Source: Nemopilema nomurai | Taxonomy: Eukaryota; Cnidaria; Scyphozoa; Rhizostomeae; Rhizostomatidae | Reading direction: 5' to 3' | NCBI GenBank assembly: GCA_003864495.1 | Contig: ML133383.1 | Coordinates: 4,371,493 to 4,435,492, forward strand | Length of the DNA: 64,000 nt | In this document: piece after piece, positions 47,931 to 59,968 of the stretch | How the letters are laid out: each line of letters starts with the position of its first letter | How positions within the stretch are numbered: the stretch's first letter is position 1 | Translations under genes and position numbers: made by a program | Notes under the pieces: generated by a model | Seen by the model: only the letters and a program-made list of their open reading frames with translations | Told to the model about the DNA's origin: nothing | Databases searched by the model: none

Positions 47931-49510
47931 CGTAGCAAACTTGCTAAGAAGACATGTACCATCAGTTCCTCCGAGACATTTGACCATGATCTTTCTATTT
48001 ATAAAAAAATTCGACAAAGCTCGAATAAAACAACGGTCTCTACTCATAACATTGTTGGATCTAAAAAATGCCTTCGAAGAGGTTCATCACAATCTAATCA
48101 AATCTTTTCTGTCTTACCACTACGTACCAAAAAGCATCCAGTCCCTGATTTCAAGTCTTCACATAAATTTCAAAACATCTATTGTCACAGGCAAATTTGT
48201 TACCCTGCTATTCCTGTTAAACGTGGAGTTCTTCAAGGTGATTGCCTCAGTCCTCTTCTATTTAACATGTGCTTTAATAATTTCATTCAATACATAAAAG
48301 CAGAAAAATTCAAACAACTTGGTTTCTCGCCCCCCCCCCCCCCCCCCATAGCCAACCAGACTGCATGTTCACCCCAGAGCACTGGTTTCAATTTGCAGAC
48401 GATGCTGCAGTCATTACGAGCGGGGAGGACTAAAACCAGCTACTTTTAAACTGCTTTACAAGATGGTGCCTATGGTCTAATATGATTATAAGAGTAGACA
48501 AATGCACAATAAGTGGCATTATTCTGTCAAAAAGCAGTTCGGTATTAATTTGATTCATCCTTCTGTTAAATTCATGCAGTCTCAAACTTTTTATCTTAAT
48601 GTGCTGAAATCCTGTCTCAACAAAAACATCCAATCTTTGTGGAAGAGTACCAGCCAGGGCATGAACATCCAATATGATGTTTATAGGAAAACAAGAGAAG
48701 TATTGAAGGATGTTAGATAAGAACATAGAGAGCGCCTTCAAAACCATATAATATCTCAAGGTACTGTTATTTCCTACACCTTTGATAACTATTCTCATCT
48801 GGCCTCCAAAATATGGACCACAGTTCAAAGCAACATGCCCAAGAACATTTACTGTTTTACTATCATATATCTTAGCAACTCCCTTGCCACGCGAAAAAAC
48901 CTTTCTAAATGGAACAATACTCAGTCGCCCGATTGCTCTTTGTGCCATGTTCCAGAAACGATACTTCACATTGTTGCAGGCTGCAAAACATACCTCGAAG
49001 AAGGCATTTACATATGGGGCCGAAACTCTGAATAAAACTTCCTAGCACAGGCCTTTACAGCTATACCTAATTGCCTCTCTTTACGTAGATCTTTCAGGTT
49101 ATCTCTCACCTACTATCATAACAGGAGAGATCTTCCGTCCTTATCAACTTTTAGTCCCTTCAGACCAGCGCCTATTAATACTTGAGCTAACAGTAGGATA
49201 CGAAACTAACTTCGATGTTAATGCTAACCGCAAAAGAGAGAAATACTCGCATCTGGTTCATGGCCTAAGCTCAGCTTATCCTTCTATCATGTTTGTAAAT
49301 CTTTCTATCAGTCCCCTAGGTATCTTTGGTCTCTCTTGCTCTTCTTTCATCGACATGTGCAATGCTCTAGATATCAGCAGGAATCATCTCCGCTTCATGA
49401 TCTCCAAACTATCCAACTTAACTATCCGTACTACCTAATACATTTTCTGCCACAGAAATGAGTCTTGGAATAATCCTGAACTTCTTCAATTCTAACGATC
49501 TCTGCTACTG
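47931..49510 (+). pseudogene. Dead LINE with restriction-like endonuclease, unit 3
   Basis: Same element as in unit 1. Block A LLDLKNAF lies at 48052-48075 and FADD at 48392-48403, so both catalytic Asp residues of the motif survive, but the two motifs are in different frames. They are separated by a run of 18 C at 48330-48347. Zinc finger and endonuclease (FRPYQLLV) follow, with the same TAA at 49436-49438. Stops at about 48718 and 49031 break the region. Like unit 1 it lacks the 0.33 kb kept in unit 2. Confidence 0.75.
48330..48347 (+). repeat. C homopolymer inside the unit 3 LINE
   Basis: Eighteen C in a row. Unit 2 has six at the equivalent place (28041-28046), and unit 1 has lost the region. 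It is within the reverse transcriptase and shifts frame. Confidence 0.9.
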
Positions 49511-52500
49511 ACAACTTCTAAAGCCGAACACACTTTTTCTTCTTTTTACTAACTACTTTTGTTGTGCTTGTAATAGTCTTTTTCTTTGTACTCAGGGTAG
49601 CCAATTGCAAATTACCATTGTAATAGTGAAATTTGTAATTGTTGTTTAAATTGAGTCGAAAATGAAAAGTTTCCATTATCTTATGCAATAGTATGGAGTG
49701 AAAAGGCTAAAATTCTATATCGTGAACAAAAGGCCTTGAGCTCAAGTTGTTTTATATTTGTCTGTTTTGCCCTTCTACTGTAATGAATAGCATAGTGTGT
49801 CAAATACCTTTGTTCAATACTTGCTTGTTATTCAATCAAACTTTCCGCGCACTCAGGAAAGAGAAGCGCAAAATGATTATCAAAAGTTGCAGTTGCTGCC
49901 TTTTCTGTATATCAGTATTGGTAGGTAAAGTGAACCCTCCTTGATGGTATGAGACAGTCAATTCTTGTCACATTACATTGAATGCATTCGAGTATCAATT
50001 CTTCCTGAAACTAACCACCACTTCAATCACTGTCCTGCAAAGGTCTGGATCGAGCAACTAGACTTTGTATTTGAAGCCATGATGGCGGTCACCTTGATGT
50101 GACTACTTTTCTGTAATCACATGCGACCACAGTTCTTCATTTGTTGGAAACAAAGCACGACACTTGTTGGGAAATCTAGAATACCATCAAAATTTCACAA
50201 TAAAAGCTTAATGCTGTGTTCTTATATTTATCTGTCATCTAATAAACCAAAATGAATAGGTTACACGATTCCTAGCGTATCCAAGCTTTGTGATTTGCGA
50301 GAGGGACGTCAAATTTGGCATAACAATGAACGTAGCATCTAAACATTGATTTGTGTCTGGACCAAAACTGACAGATTTACGCCCCCTTTGGTGAGATATA
50401 CTTTTCAGTTAAGAATTATCGTATGACACGGAGCTAAAAGCTAGTGAAACTGCAGTGAAGTTTAAAGTCATGTAATTTGGTCTCAAAAGGGCAAGCAAAA
50501 CAGGAATTCATATATGATTCTTTTTTCTCTTGTATTTCTTAAATATTTGTCACTGCTTCAGATAATATGAAATAGGATTTATTAATATGTAATATGAATT
50601 AAATATTTGTCATTGCATCAGATAATATGTAATATGATACTTTATCCCACGCTTAGCTGAAGTCCTCTGTAGCCATTATAAAATGTAAAGAGCAAGAATC
50701 TTTACTGGATAATCGTTTGGGCACAGAATTCAAGTTAAGTTCAAGAAAAGAAAGTTCAAAAAATATCTCGTGTTTCATTACACCAAGCCATTTCGTTTTC
50801 ACCGATGTTTGAAAAAGTGGGCCTTCCTGAAGCGGAGACCTGTCTTTCGACAAAATCACAATGCATGTCGCAAGATATCCGCTAGATGTGTTCTAACCAT
50901 AAAGGTAAATGGAGTATAAAGGATATTTATCTTACGAAAGCTTATTGTATTAAAAAGAATTGATAAAAGGCCAGTTCAAAAATAGTCTAGTTATCACATT
51001 TTAAGAAAACAATTGCTATAGGCATATTTAAATAGAAAAGCAAGCCCATGTAGAATTCTTTCATCAACAATGAAGCCTAGGTTGATGGTACAATAAAATT
51101 CAGTACAAATCTTAGTGTGTAAAAGATAGTTCTCACTATGATTTCAAGGTGACTGCCACTCTCAAAGTTAGTTGAAATGACTCTTCGATAATTAGCTTCC
51201 CGTCGCAGAGGCCATCAAGTTATCCTCGTAGATATTTGGTTTAATCAAAAGAGGAGAACGTATTTTGCTACCTTTTAATCAAGACGCTTAGGTGGTACAT
51301 TTACAAAATGCATTCTGGTCACAATTTTCGTGGTGAGCACCATGAAACCATGGGATTAGAATGAGTATAAAACAGCACTTCTTACTTTTTGGTTGCAACC
51401 AAGATGAGGTATGCACATTGGTAGCGGGTCGTAATTTGATTCTTGTACATTGATCGTGTTTTGCTTCGTTTAATGAACAGATTTTCTCCTTTCTGTCTTT
51501 TGTCTTTCGTTGGCTAATTTTCTCGGGCTGTTTTCCGTTCACAACCATGTGAAGAACATTGTTTTATCATGATGGAAAGTAAAATTTACAGATAGACTAA
51601 GCAATTGAAAGTTGGTGTGAGGCTCTTCGTGGTTCTACACAATTCCCTGCATACGAAAGAATGATACTAAATAAACTACAAATGAAACTTGAAACTGTTC
51701 TGTGGGGACGTAAGAATTCAAAATATAAAAGATCTAAGAAATTGGTATCATTCATATCTTGAAAAGGTCGCCAAATCAGGGATTGATAGTGAAATTTTGA
51801 AGAATTGAAAAACCACTAGTTGCTGATTACACCAAAATTCTAGTTTCATCAATTGCTTTAACATACAGTGAAATCATGTGCAGTGAAATCCTTCTTGGCT
51901 AATCCTGCAAGTTTCAACTTCTAAAAGCTCGATTAATTTTTTGCAAGCTCAATATCTGCAAACTTTACACTTTCAATGCGTTCCTTTGCCGTTATCTTTG
52001 TATACTGCTCCTCGTACTCAACATCTTATCTAGGATTGTACAATGTCTTTTTGCCGTTTAAAAACTTCAATGTAAAAAATGTGAAGACAGGACTTACCTG
52101 ATACAGATAAATAGCCTCTTTGTCTTCTTCTCCAATGGGGTCTCCCAACCATTTGCCACAATTGAAGTCTTTCTATTTCCGTTTTGGTTGCTAGCTATGT
52201 ATTCAAATACACTGGCCATGATACTCTCCTTTCAAATGCGCCAGCCATATCTTAAGAGAGAAGAGGTACGAAATTATTAGAGCTTCAATCAAAAGAAGAA
52301 AATCTTTCTTAGAATAAGTTGAATTTGCGAGACATTTACGGGGTCAAGGAGTTGAAGGTTTTGTTTCGCCTTTCTGTGTTCACAATAAGTGTGTACTCAT
52401 AATGTCACTCGTAATGTCACTGGCTTTCACAGCTTAAGGTTGACACTTTTGCCTTCATTTCAAAACTGTGTGAATCTATGTCTTTACATATTCCGTTTCA

Positions 52501-53002
52501 AAAAATGCTTTTCCAATCAATATCCAATGCTTTGACTTAACAGCATGTATTTCTTTATAAAATCAAGGAAGGTGGTGTCAAGTCAAAGAAATCAATTAGA
52601 GATACGGCTAAATATACACAAATTATATTAAAAGGTACCAAAATCTGATACGTACTTGGTTTCAATAAAAGCCATAAAAATCTGCCCCCCACCCCCATTC
52701 CCCCAAACATCTTTCCATCAACTCACACAGCTCCAAAAAATAAGTAAGATTCTTTATCCTTCCAAAAAACTCTCTGAAATACAATCTCTTCCTGCTAAAC
52801 CCGTTGTCTACATTCGATTCGCGAACGTAAGTGCTGAACATTGAAAGAGGAAGGTGATTAAAAGTAAAAAAACAGTCCAAGGTACCTGAAAAGCGTTTAT
52901 CAACGTCCAAATACCCTAGCCCAAGAAAAGATTGAAGACGTGAGGACCAATAAAGCACGAGATACTTGCAACTTTATTAATGTTAGGGGCCTAGAAAGAA
53001 TA

Positions 53003-53709
53003 NNNNNNNNNNNNNNNNNNNNNNNNNNNNNNNNNNNNNNNNNNNNNNNNNNNNNNNNNNNNNNNNNNNNNNNNNNNNNNNNNNNNNNNNNNNNNNNNNN
53101 NNNNNNNNNNNNNNNNNNNNNNNNNNNNNNNNNNNNNNNNNNNNNNNNNNNNNNNNNNNNNNNNNNNNNNNNNNNNNNNNNNNNNNNNNNNNNNNNNNNN
53201 NNNNNNNNNNNNNNNNNNNNNNNNNNNNNNNNNNNNNNNNNNNNNNNNNNNNNNNNNNNNNNNNNNNNNNNNNNNNNNNNNNNNNNNNNNNNNNNNNNNN
53301 NNNNNNNNNNNNNNNNNNNNNNNNNNNNNNNNNNNNNNNNNNNNNNNNNNNNNNNNNNNNNNNNNNNNNNNNNNNNNNNNNNNNNNNNNNNNNNNNNNNN
53401 NNNNNNNNNNNNNNNNNNNNNNNNNNNNNNNNNNNNNNNNNNNNNNNNNNNNNNNNNNNNNNNNNNNNNNNNNNNNNNNNNNNNNNNNNNNNNNNNNNNN
53501 NNNNNNNNNNNNNNNNNNNNNNNNNNNNNNNNNNNNNNNNNNNNNNNNNNNNNNNNNNNNNNNNNNNNNNNNNNNNNNNNNNNNNNNNNNNNNNNNNNNN
53601 NNNNNNNNNNNNNNNNNNNNNNNNNNNNNNNNNNNNNNNNNNNNNNNNNNNNNNNNNNNNNNNNNNNNNNNNNNNNNNNNNNNNNNNNNNNNNNNNNNNN
53701 NNNNNNNNN
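53003..53709. other. Assembly gap inside the unit 3 array
   Basis: A run of 707 Ns. The left side stops in the flank just before the array (equivalent to 35294) and the right side resumes in the last full monomer (equivalent to 38399). By comparison with unit 2 about 3.1 kb is missing, so the gap size is a placeholder or underestimate. The long frames crossing it are artefacts. Confidence 0.9.
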
Positions 53710-53850
53710 GGATTGTGATTACAAAAACACAATAACCTAAGGCACCTGAAACGACGTTTCTCATCGCCCCTATGCCCCACTTCAAGGCGATGAATGGTGA
53801 TAGGACACCGTCATACGAAACAGGTAGGAAACAAACTACCCAAGTTACAA
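53710..53850 (+). repeat. End of the unit 3 monomer array
   Basis: Only the tail of one monomer and the terminal partial monomer are assembled. The terminal monomer reads TTCAAGGCGATGAATGGTGA, unlike the TTCGAGG version ending the arrays of units 1 and 2. Confidence 0.85.
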
Positions 53851-53890
53851 CTCATAATAAGCAAAAAAACCAAATAAAAAAAGCGCGCTA

Positions 53891-53910
53891 AGTGAGTAAA
53901 ACTACTCACT
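53891..53910 (+). other. Stem-loop plus T run after the array, unit 3
   Basis: Identical stem and loop, although flanking bases differ (CCGG in place of CTGG after the T run). Confidence 0.6.
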
Positions 53911-54387
53911 GTTTTTTCCGGATGAAATGTTTTTCGAAAATTGTCCATTTCCATTCCTTGGAGTCCATCATCTCCATTCACCAACTAAAACCGGAAGAAC
54001 AGTTTGATTAGGATCGATAAGAGAGATGGTATATAGAAGAACAGGTTGATTAAGATCGATAAGAGAGATGGTATATAGGTGAACTATTTTCTGCTTTCTG
54101 TTTTTCTGATTTATTTGTTTATGTACATCATTAGACTTGCCGAGATGCCTTTTTACTGTGTTCAGACAGGACGGGCAATCGTCAGTACTTATCACTGAAC
54201 AGTGAACCATAATTGCAAACAGAACAAGAACTTAGCCAACCTGAAACTGTGCTAATCATCGCCCTTTTCCCTTCTGAACAATGAATCGTTTGATATTGCT
54301 GGCCTAGTCAAGTCATTAGTAAATAACAAAGCCTTTCACTATTCCAGCAAATTTTGCAATTGTCTCTCATTGGTGAGTACTGGGGGC

Positions 54388-57300
54388 TTTCCCGAGTGTT
54401 TTCGGTAAACAGGCCGTTAAATTTCTTTCTTGCTAATTTGCCTTTTTTTGTCCATTGCCCTTCGTGGCCCAAATCATTTTTGGCTTGTTACATTTTGTTG
54501 GTAACACTACGTTCTATGGAGAGAACTGTCGCTTACATTTGTGCTGGTAGTCACAGCCTTACTCTTCCTTTTCTCAGTGGAGGGCAACGTTTAAAGCTTT
54601 GCAGTGATTGCCTTGGCAAGCAAAGTGGTGAAGGACAGGTATTAACTTCAATCACTTTGATGGATATCCTCTGAGATGTCTCCCCTCTTTGGCATAATAA
54701 CATAATTTCCCCTGTCGAGATCTCAACATTCTGTCTAATTACATTCCCAAAATATTTCAATATAGCAATAGTGGATGCAGTTGCATAATCGACATTCTCA
54801 ATGTGTGGTCTACGTTTCTGGAATAAAGAATGAGATCAGAAGACACTGCGTTGACAACCTGAGGCTAAAAACACAATCCTTGCCTTCCATGACTTTATAC
54901 CTATAGCTGCTTTCACAAAACACAGTGACATAGGTTTATATCCTACTAGATGGTATAATTAGCTTTGAATATTTGCAGGTGTGGTATATAGGGTTGGCAT
55001 ACACTCCTCGATGCTTGTTACTGAAAATACCTCCGCGACTCAACTAAACAACAAAAACCGAAGACGACGACGAAGACAACGGTAGAAGATGAAGTTGATC
55101 CCTCTGCATTACCAACTAAAGGTACCATTTCAGAATGATTTGAGGCTTTTCAATAATTTTACTCTCTTTCAATGGCTAGAGTTTGCCAATAAGTAAATAC
55201 ATCCCTTGATTTATATTGCACCTTAATGCATCATAGTTAAAATTAGCTAAGCAACTACTTTCTACCTATTGTGACCAAGGAGAGCGTACAGGCCCCATTC
55301 ATTTACGAACACTTTGAGTGAACCACTCTTCAATTGCCAAAAAGATTCACAGACAAAACATCCCCAGATGACAGAAAACTCCAGGTTTTTTAGACTAAAT
55401 TTTATGTTTCACAACTGAGTACCACACCCTCAGCTTGTTTTTAATTTGCTCTTAACCTTCTTTCCAGTTTTAAGGCTAGAGTTCTTGTAAATCTTTTCTT
55501 ATGAAACTGTCCTTTTTAAAAAAGTGTGATAAATCTCTATGTGCAGCATAATCATAAATTTTGTTTCGTTGTCTCTCTCCCTAGCCTACAGGCCATTCGT
55601 CGGAGGCCTCGTTATATTTGGGAAGCTTGATGATGCTTGGCATTCATCGCGCACGTGAAAATACACTGGACATGGATTCAGTTGTCAGTATGTTTGAAGC
55701 GAAGTGTTCCAATTGTAGAATTGCCCTCTGATGAATCGTTCCAGCATAAAACTTAAGCTCGTTTACATGTGTATAACAATAATAGTGGACAATTTTCCAT
55801 TAAAAATAATTTAGATACTTGCGAAGGAAACAGTACTTCAACGGATGAATTAGCTAGTAGCCTATGAAAACGCGCACGTGCACCGCATATGTAACGTGCA
55901 CCGCAGGCATAACGCTAGCCAAGATCTATGTCGCGAGTTTATATCTTTTGGCATGTAAGGGACATGTTGTTATAAAAGCGAGTCTGTTATAAATGGACAT
56001 GTTATAAATTGTTAATCCATCTCCAATAAGCTGCTTTTTCTTGTTTGTTAAACTCGTGCCAAGTCTGCTAGATATTATGGCAATCCTTGCTAACCTGGGC
56101 GTAAGATTGATACAGCTGGCTGTCGCTCACAATGGAAGTTTTATCAACACCCTGTCGCTCACATTGCAAATATCTAATTACGTGAAAAGGGCTTCAAAAA
56201 TTCCGACTTTTGTGTATAGTCTTAAAGTTTGTTATTTACCAACTAGTATGTGTTTGTTGGTTGGCACGTTTTGGCCTTACTGTAACTGGATGTAACAGAG
56301 TAAATGGGCATGTAACAGAAAATACACTCTTCAATCATATTCTTTATGTATGAGCCTTCAATTAAGTGCCAGTTGCACATACAATCATTCATATCCTGCC
56401 TATGACTCCTTGCTTATGTCACTTAACTTAGTATGTCTAGATAGAATTGTAAAATCATCTTTTCATATCAGATACTAGCAGAAAAACACTGATGAAATTT
56501 CAAATTCCATTGTGTTTGTCAAATTTTATTCAAACTCTTGAATTAATTTGATTTAAACTATATTTGAACAATTAAGCTACAAATTAAGCTAACAAAATTA
56601 GGCTACAATTAAGCAATGACTGATAATCATGGTTTTCTAGACATAGAAAGTTTAAATGCCAATCTCCATCTTGATGTATAGTTGCATGTTTTTGAACAAA
56701 AAACACTTAAACTACAAAGTGGGCAGTAAAACCAATTTGTGCAGGATAATGCTTACATTAATTGCCCTTTCAAGGCTAAATAGATCAAAAAAGTTTCAAA
56801 GCTCTGTCTTTCCATTAAACTGATGCTCTATCATCTCTACTGATTTTAGGTAAGAATTGTTCAAGGAGCCCACAACCAAGTTCAGTAAGTTCAGGATTCA
56901 AAAGATGTTTTACTTCACAGAGTGGAACTTAGCAAAATGGAACCAATGATCCAAATAGGAAAATGAGACAATTTGTGTCTGTAACATGGCAAAGATATAT
57001 TGTGTCATTTTGACAGTCTATGTAAGAACTGTCAAAAATATTAACCTTTAGTATTTGACTAAATTAAATATGAAACCTAGCATCACCTTATAAAACCAGG
57101 GTATGCTAAAAAATTCACGGTTTAATCAAGACCAGTGGGCAATTAACTAATGCTTCAAACTCCCAAATTTGAAGAAAAAAGATCACAAATCTTCAATGAG
57201 AATTTGAAACAGACAAGAGATCTCTAACAGTTTAATTTATGAAGGAGGATCTACAGGAGACCTTATAGTTCTCACCCAGAAATAATCTTAAGCCTTTTTG

Positions 57301-57678
57301 CATCAATAGGCTGAATGATCATAACCGTGTAGTAAGGAAAGAATGCTACAAAGAAACATATGAGAATAGCAAACAACAAGGGATCATTTGCAGATGTGTG
57401 AGCACAGTTTTAATTATTAGTGGCTTTCAAAAAAGTAGAGCACCCCTTTGCCTGATGCTTTTTTCCGGGAATCAGTATTCTCCACAAAAATGTACAAAAA
57501 CATAACAGTATTTGAAAAGCAAACTTGTTATACCTCATATATACCTCATAACCCTAGTTTATCTTCACTAAATTGGAAGAAAAGCAAACACCGAGAACTT
57601 TCATTTAAAATCTGCATGGATCATATTTTATATAGGCAATATGGATAGTAGAAGTAGTTATTGATTTACACATGTCTT
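54388..57678. other. Left part of unit 4 up to the transposon
   Basis: Equivalent to 15380-18614 of unit 2. It holds damaged copies of the exon-like pieces described at 15969 (here 54979-55138) and 17780 (here 56815-57105). No other gene is recognisable. A plus frame at 57448-57648, also present at 1367-1567, is open only in units 1 and 4. Confidence 0.4.
54979..55138 (+). pseudogene. Exon-like fragment, unit 4 copy, frameshifted
   Basis: Unit 4 equivalent of the piece at 15969. The acceptor-like site is intact, but two extra bases near 55035 (CCTCCGCGACT against CCTCCGACT) throw the frame off and it meets an early stop. It is listed so the four copies can be compared. Confidence 0.25.
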
Positions 57679-57682
57679 TTAA
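57679..57682 (+). repeat. Target site duplication TTAA, left
   Basis: TTAA, single in the uninterrupted units (CTTTTAATTG), doubled here. Confidence 0.85.
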
Positions 57683-57698
57683 AGAGGAAATGAAACCA
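57683..57698 (+). repeat. Left terminal inverted repeat, TTAA transposon
   Basis: AGAGGAAATGAAACCA, exact reverse complement of 60841-60856. Confidence 0.85.
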
Positions 57699-57866
57699 AA
57701 TTTTTTATTTTAAATTCTGAATCCCCGTAATGAATTACCTTATAACCCAGAATTTCAATGTGTTTAGAGAAATTTTGGCTAAACTACGAGGGCAATACTG
57801 ACTTCAATTTTTTCAATCAAAAAGTGGCACCGGTGCGCCCTGTTTAACTAGCCTCGTTTTGAATGT

Positions 57867-57889
57867 TGTGACGTAAAGTTATGGACACG
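57867..57889 (+). repeat. Subterminal inverted block with CRE-like core, left
   Basis: Exact 23-base inverted match to 60651-60673, with core GTGACGTAAAGTTATGG. TGACGTAA is a CREB/ATF-type site. Its position about 190 bases from each end suggests a transposase binding site, a promoter for the two convergent genes, or both. Confidence 0.7.
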
Positions 57890-57988
57890 CGCAGCGTTTC
57901 GTAATATTTACATCCCGTTTCTACGTACTGAAACTTTAGATTAGCTATGTAGCCAGGTAACAAAACCAAGGTTCGTGGTGGTCTACGA

Positions 57989-58322
57989 TGTGTTGTACAC
58001 ACTCTAGACAATAAAAAGCTGTTGTAATGACAGTTATACCAAGGGTTTAAACACCCATCGCTTTCCAAAGGACCCTACTGTACGCCGGCAGTGAACTAAA
58101 TTTGTTAGAAAGCGTAGGCCAAATTTTGACCAAAGCTACTTTTCAAACCCCGTCCTTTGCTCAGATCATTTTGAACCAGGTTGCTATACAAGGAGCGTAG
58201 CTAGTCTACTAGAGGGGGACGACGTTTCACAAACAAAAAGTTTTTACAACGAGATGCTGTTCTGGCATTATACCAGAAATGAAGGAAATTCAACCTCTTA
58301 GTCTAAACGGGAAAAAAGAAAG
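57989..58322 (+). pseudogene. THAP zinc-finger exon of the TTAA transposon, decayed
   Basis: THAP domains are C2CH zinc fingers that bind DNA and open many transposases. In order here: RCVV (57989), a frameshift, THRFPKDPTVRRQ, a TGA at 58092-58094 where the family has an invariant Trp, TKFVRKRRPNFD, and LCSDHFEPGCYTRS (from 58155), whose Cys-Ser-Asp-His gives the last zinc ligands. A further frameshift precedes LQRDAV, matching the usual THAP end LxxDAVP. The second N-terminal Cys appears replaced by Leu. The exon ends at a consensus AG/GTAAGA donor (58323). It is broken by a stop and at least two frameshifts. Confidence 0.75.
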
Positions 58323-59026
58323 GTAAGATTTAATTTTTTTGCCTACTTCATTTTCAATATATTCCTTTAATTAATGTGTAAATAAAGCAAAATATACGAT
58401 ACATAAAATGACAAGGTTAACTACAATATATAAACGTGGAGCTCGTGTTTAAATCTCCCCCCTCAAAATAAGTAGATTGGGTACAACAGAATAAAAGTAA
58501 ACACAACTCGCTACTTTTTGTCTATTTAAACAAAACAATTGGTTTTATCAAAATCTCAACGTGATAAAAGTTTTCATAACAAACAATTGCTGTTTATTGT
58601 GACATATTTTTTAGAATGTTGGCATTGCAATTAAAAAACAACATTTTGTATCTTCTACAAAGTTGAGCCCTTCCAATTTGAAGGTTTACAAAATACATAT
58701 ATGCATATAGAACATTTATCAAATTGTATAGATTCACCCAGGGCGCAGCCAAAAGGATTAGTTCTTGCTGACAAAAAGGGTGTATCTCACTCATTAATGG
58801 TGTGGTCAAGATAAATACTCTCATATAAAGGCTGCTTTTATGTGTTTCTGTTTCAAATGTTAGTATGTTATAATTGTTGCAAAAAAGTTACAGGTAGCGT
58901 ATCCAGCAAGTTTCCTGGCAAAAATAACCAATGTAGGGGGGGGGGTACCACACCTACCAAACCCCCTTTGGTGGCGTCCCTGGATTCCATAAATGTAGTG
59001 GCCCAAATTCACATTCTGTTTTTCAG

Positions 59027-59266
59027 GGTGTAAGAGATACAATACAATGTGGCTTCTGTTGCGGATACACAAATGGAACTATTCAAGAGCAATTATTCGA
59101 CGAAGCAACATCTTCTAAAACTGATAGATGGCAGACAGTCTTTACAGAAACCAGCATGGAAGCAACTTCATTTCCAGATATGTCAAGTTTAGCCTGTCAA
59201 GATTGCAAGGTGAAAACCTTGAGATTGAAAAACTTGAGTGAATCGCCAAAATCTGAAAATAATTAG
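59027..59266 (+). pseudogene. Cys-rich second exon of the THAP gene
   Basis: A TTTTTCAG acceptor ends at 59026. The 80-residue frame reads GVRDTIQCGFCCGYTNG, then a central region ending SSLACQDCKVKTLRLK, and stops at TAG 59264-59266. CxxCC and CxxC pairs suggest another zinc-binding unit. A possible donor CAAG/GTGAAA at 59209 would leave before the stop. It lies in the + orientation after the THAP exon, separated by about 0.7 kb. That interval includes a run of ten G (58936-58945). Confidence 0.5.
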
Positions 59267-59446
59267 ACAGAAAAGGAAATTAACAAGTCAAAATAATGTA
59301 AGTTCGCTTTGCACAATAACATTTGCTGATATGCCAAATTTAAATTCCATTTCATTTCCATATAAATTACTTTTTGTAACCCTTTTCTCATTTATGCTTT
59401 GTTTGTAGGCAATCAATTATCTATAATGTAAAATAAAGAATTTCAG

Positions 59447-59603
59447 CGAGTCAAAACAAGGACAGCCAACTAAGCCCAGGAAAAACAGGAAGACAGTTGA
59501 AGAGGAAGACAGTGATTCTGATTCCTACAAAAGTTTCGCTGAAAATGATGAGGAGTGGAATCCAGAAAGAGATGAGGATGAATTTGAAGACAGAGAAGAA
59601 TAA
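59447..59603 (+). pseudogene. Acidic exon of the THAP gene
   Basis: After a TTTCAG acceptor (59441-59446) comes a frame reading QPTKPRKNRKT, then EEEDSDSDS, then NDEEWNPERDEDEFED and a TAA stop. Basic then acidic low-complexity tails are common in THAP transposases. The phase does not join cleanly to the preceding exon, so the gene model is uncertain. The minus-strand frame across the same bases is a shadow. Confidence 0.45.
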
Positions 59604-59968
59604 TTTGTAAATGAGGGACAAATAGAATGTGTGAAAATTATGACTATGAAAGAGTAACCAATGAAACAAGAGGAAACATTAGGTAAAACTATCATGATGA
59701 CATCATTGCATAATTATATGATAGAAAAGGTATGAACAAGTCACATAATAGGTAATATTATCCACCAAACTGTAATACTTTAATACTGTAATACTGGGGA
59801 GATTTGACAACTTGTTGAACTTGTAAACAAAAGAAAATCCATGGTAGAAATGATTACAGCTCTCAAATATCTGATTAAGATAAAACTGCCAAAACTATTT
59901 CCTTTCAAAACTATCAATCATATACATGACTTGCTTCATTAAATAAGATGATTTGTTTTGTTACTTAC

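Larger units (their letters stand above)
39079..54387 (+). repeat. Tandem segmental duplication, unit 3
   Basis: Third copy, with no private transposon insertion. It shares with unit 1 the loss of the LINE segment kept in unit 2. Its monomer array is replaced by a 707-base run of Ns. If the array were the size seen in unit 2 the unit would be about 17.7 kb, matching the other estimates. Confidence 0.95.

Noticed and set aside
52940..53785. Three frames of about 265 codons near the end of unit 3
   Set aside because: They are almost entirely translated Ns of the assembly gap.
58860..59072. Minus-strand frame with Pro- and Gly-rich part across the ten-G run
   Set aside because: It spans an intron-like interval and a homopolymer between two THAP-gene exons. 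No family match is convincing.
59451..59669. 72-codon minus-strand hydrophobic frame
   Set aside because: Shadow of the acidic plus-strand exon (Glu/Asp codons read backwards as Phe/Leu).
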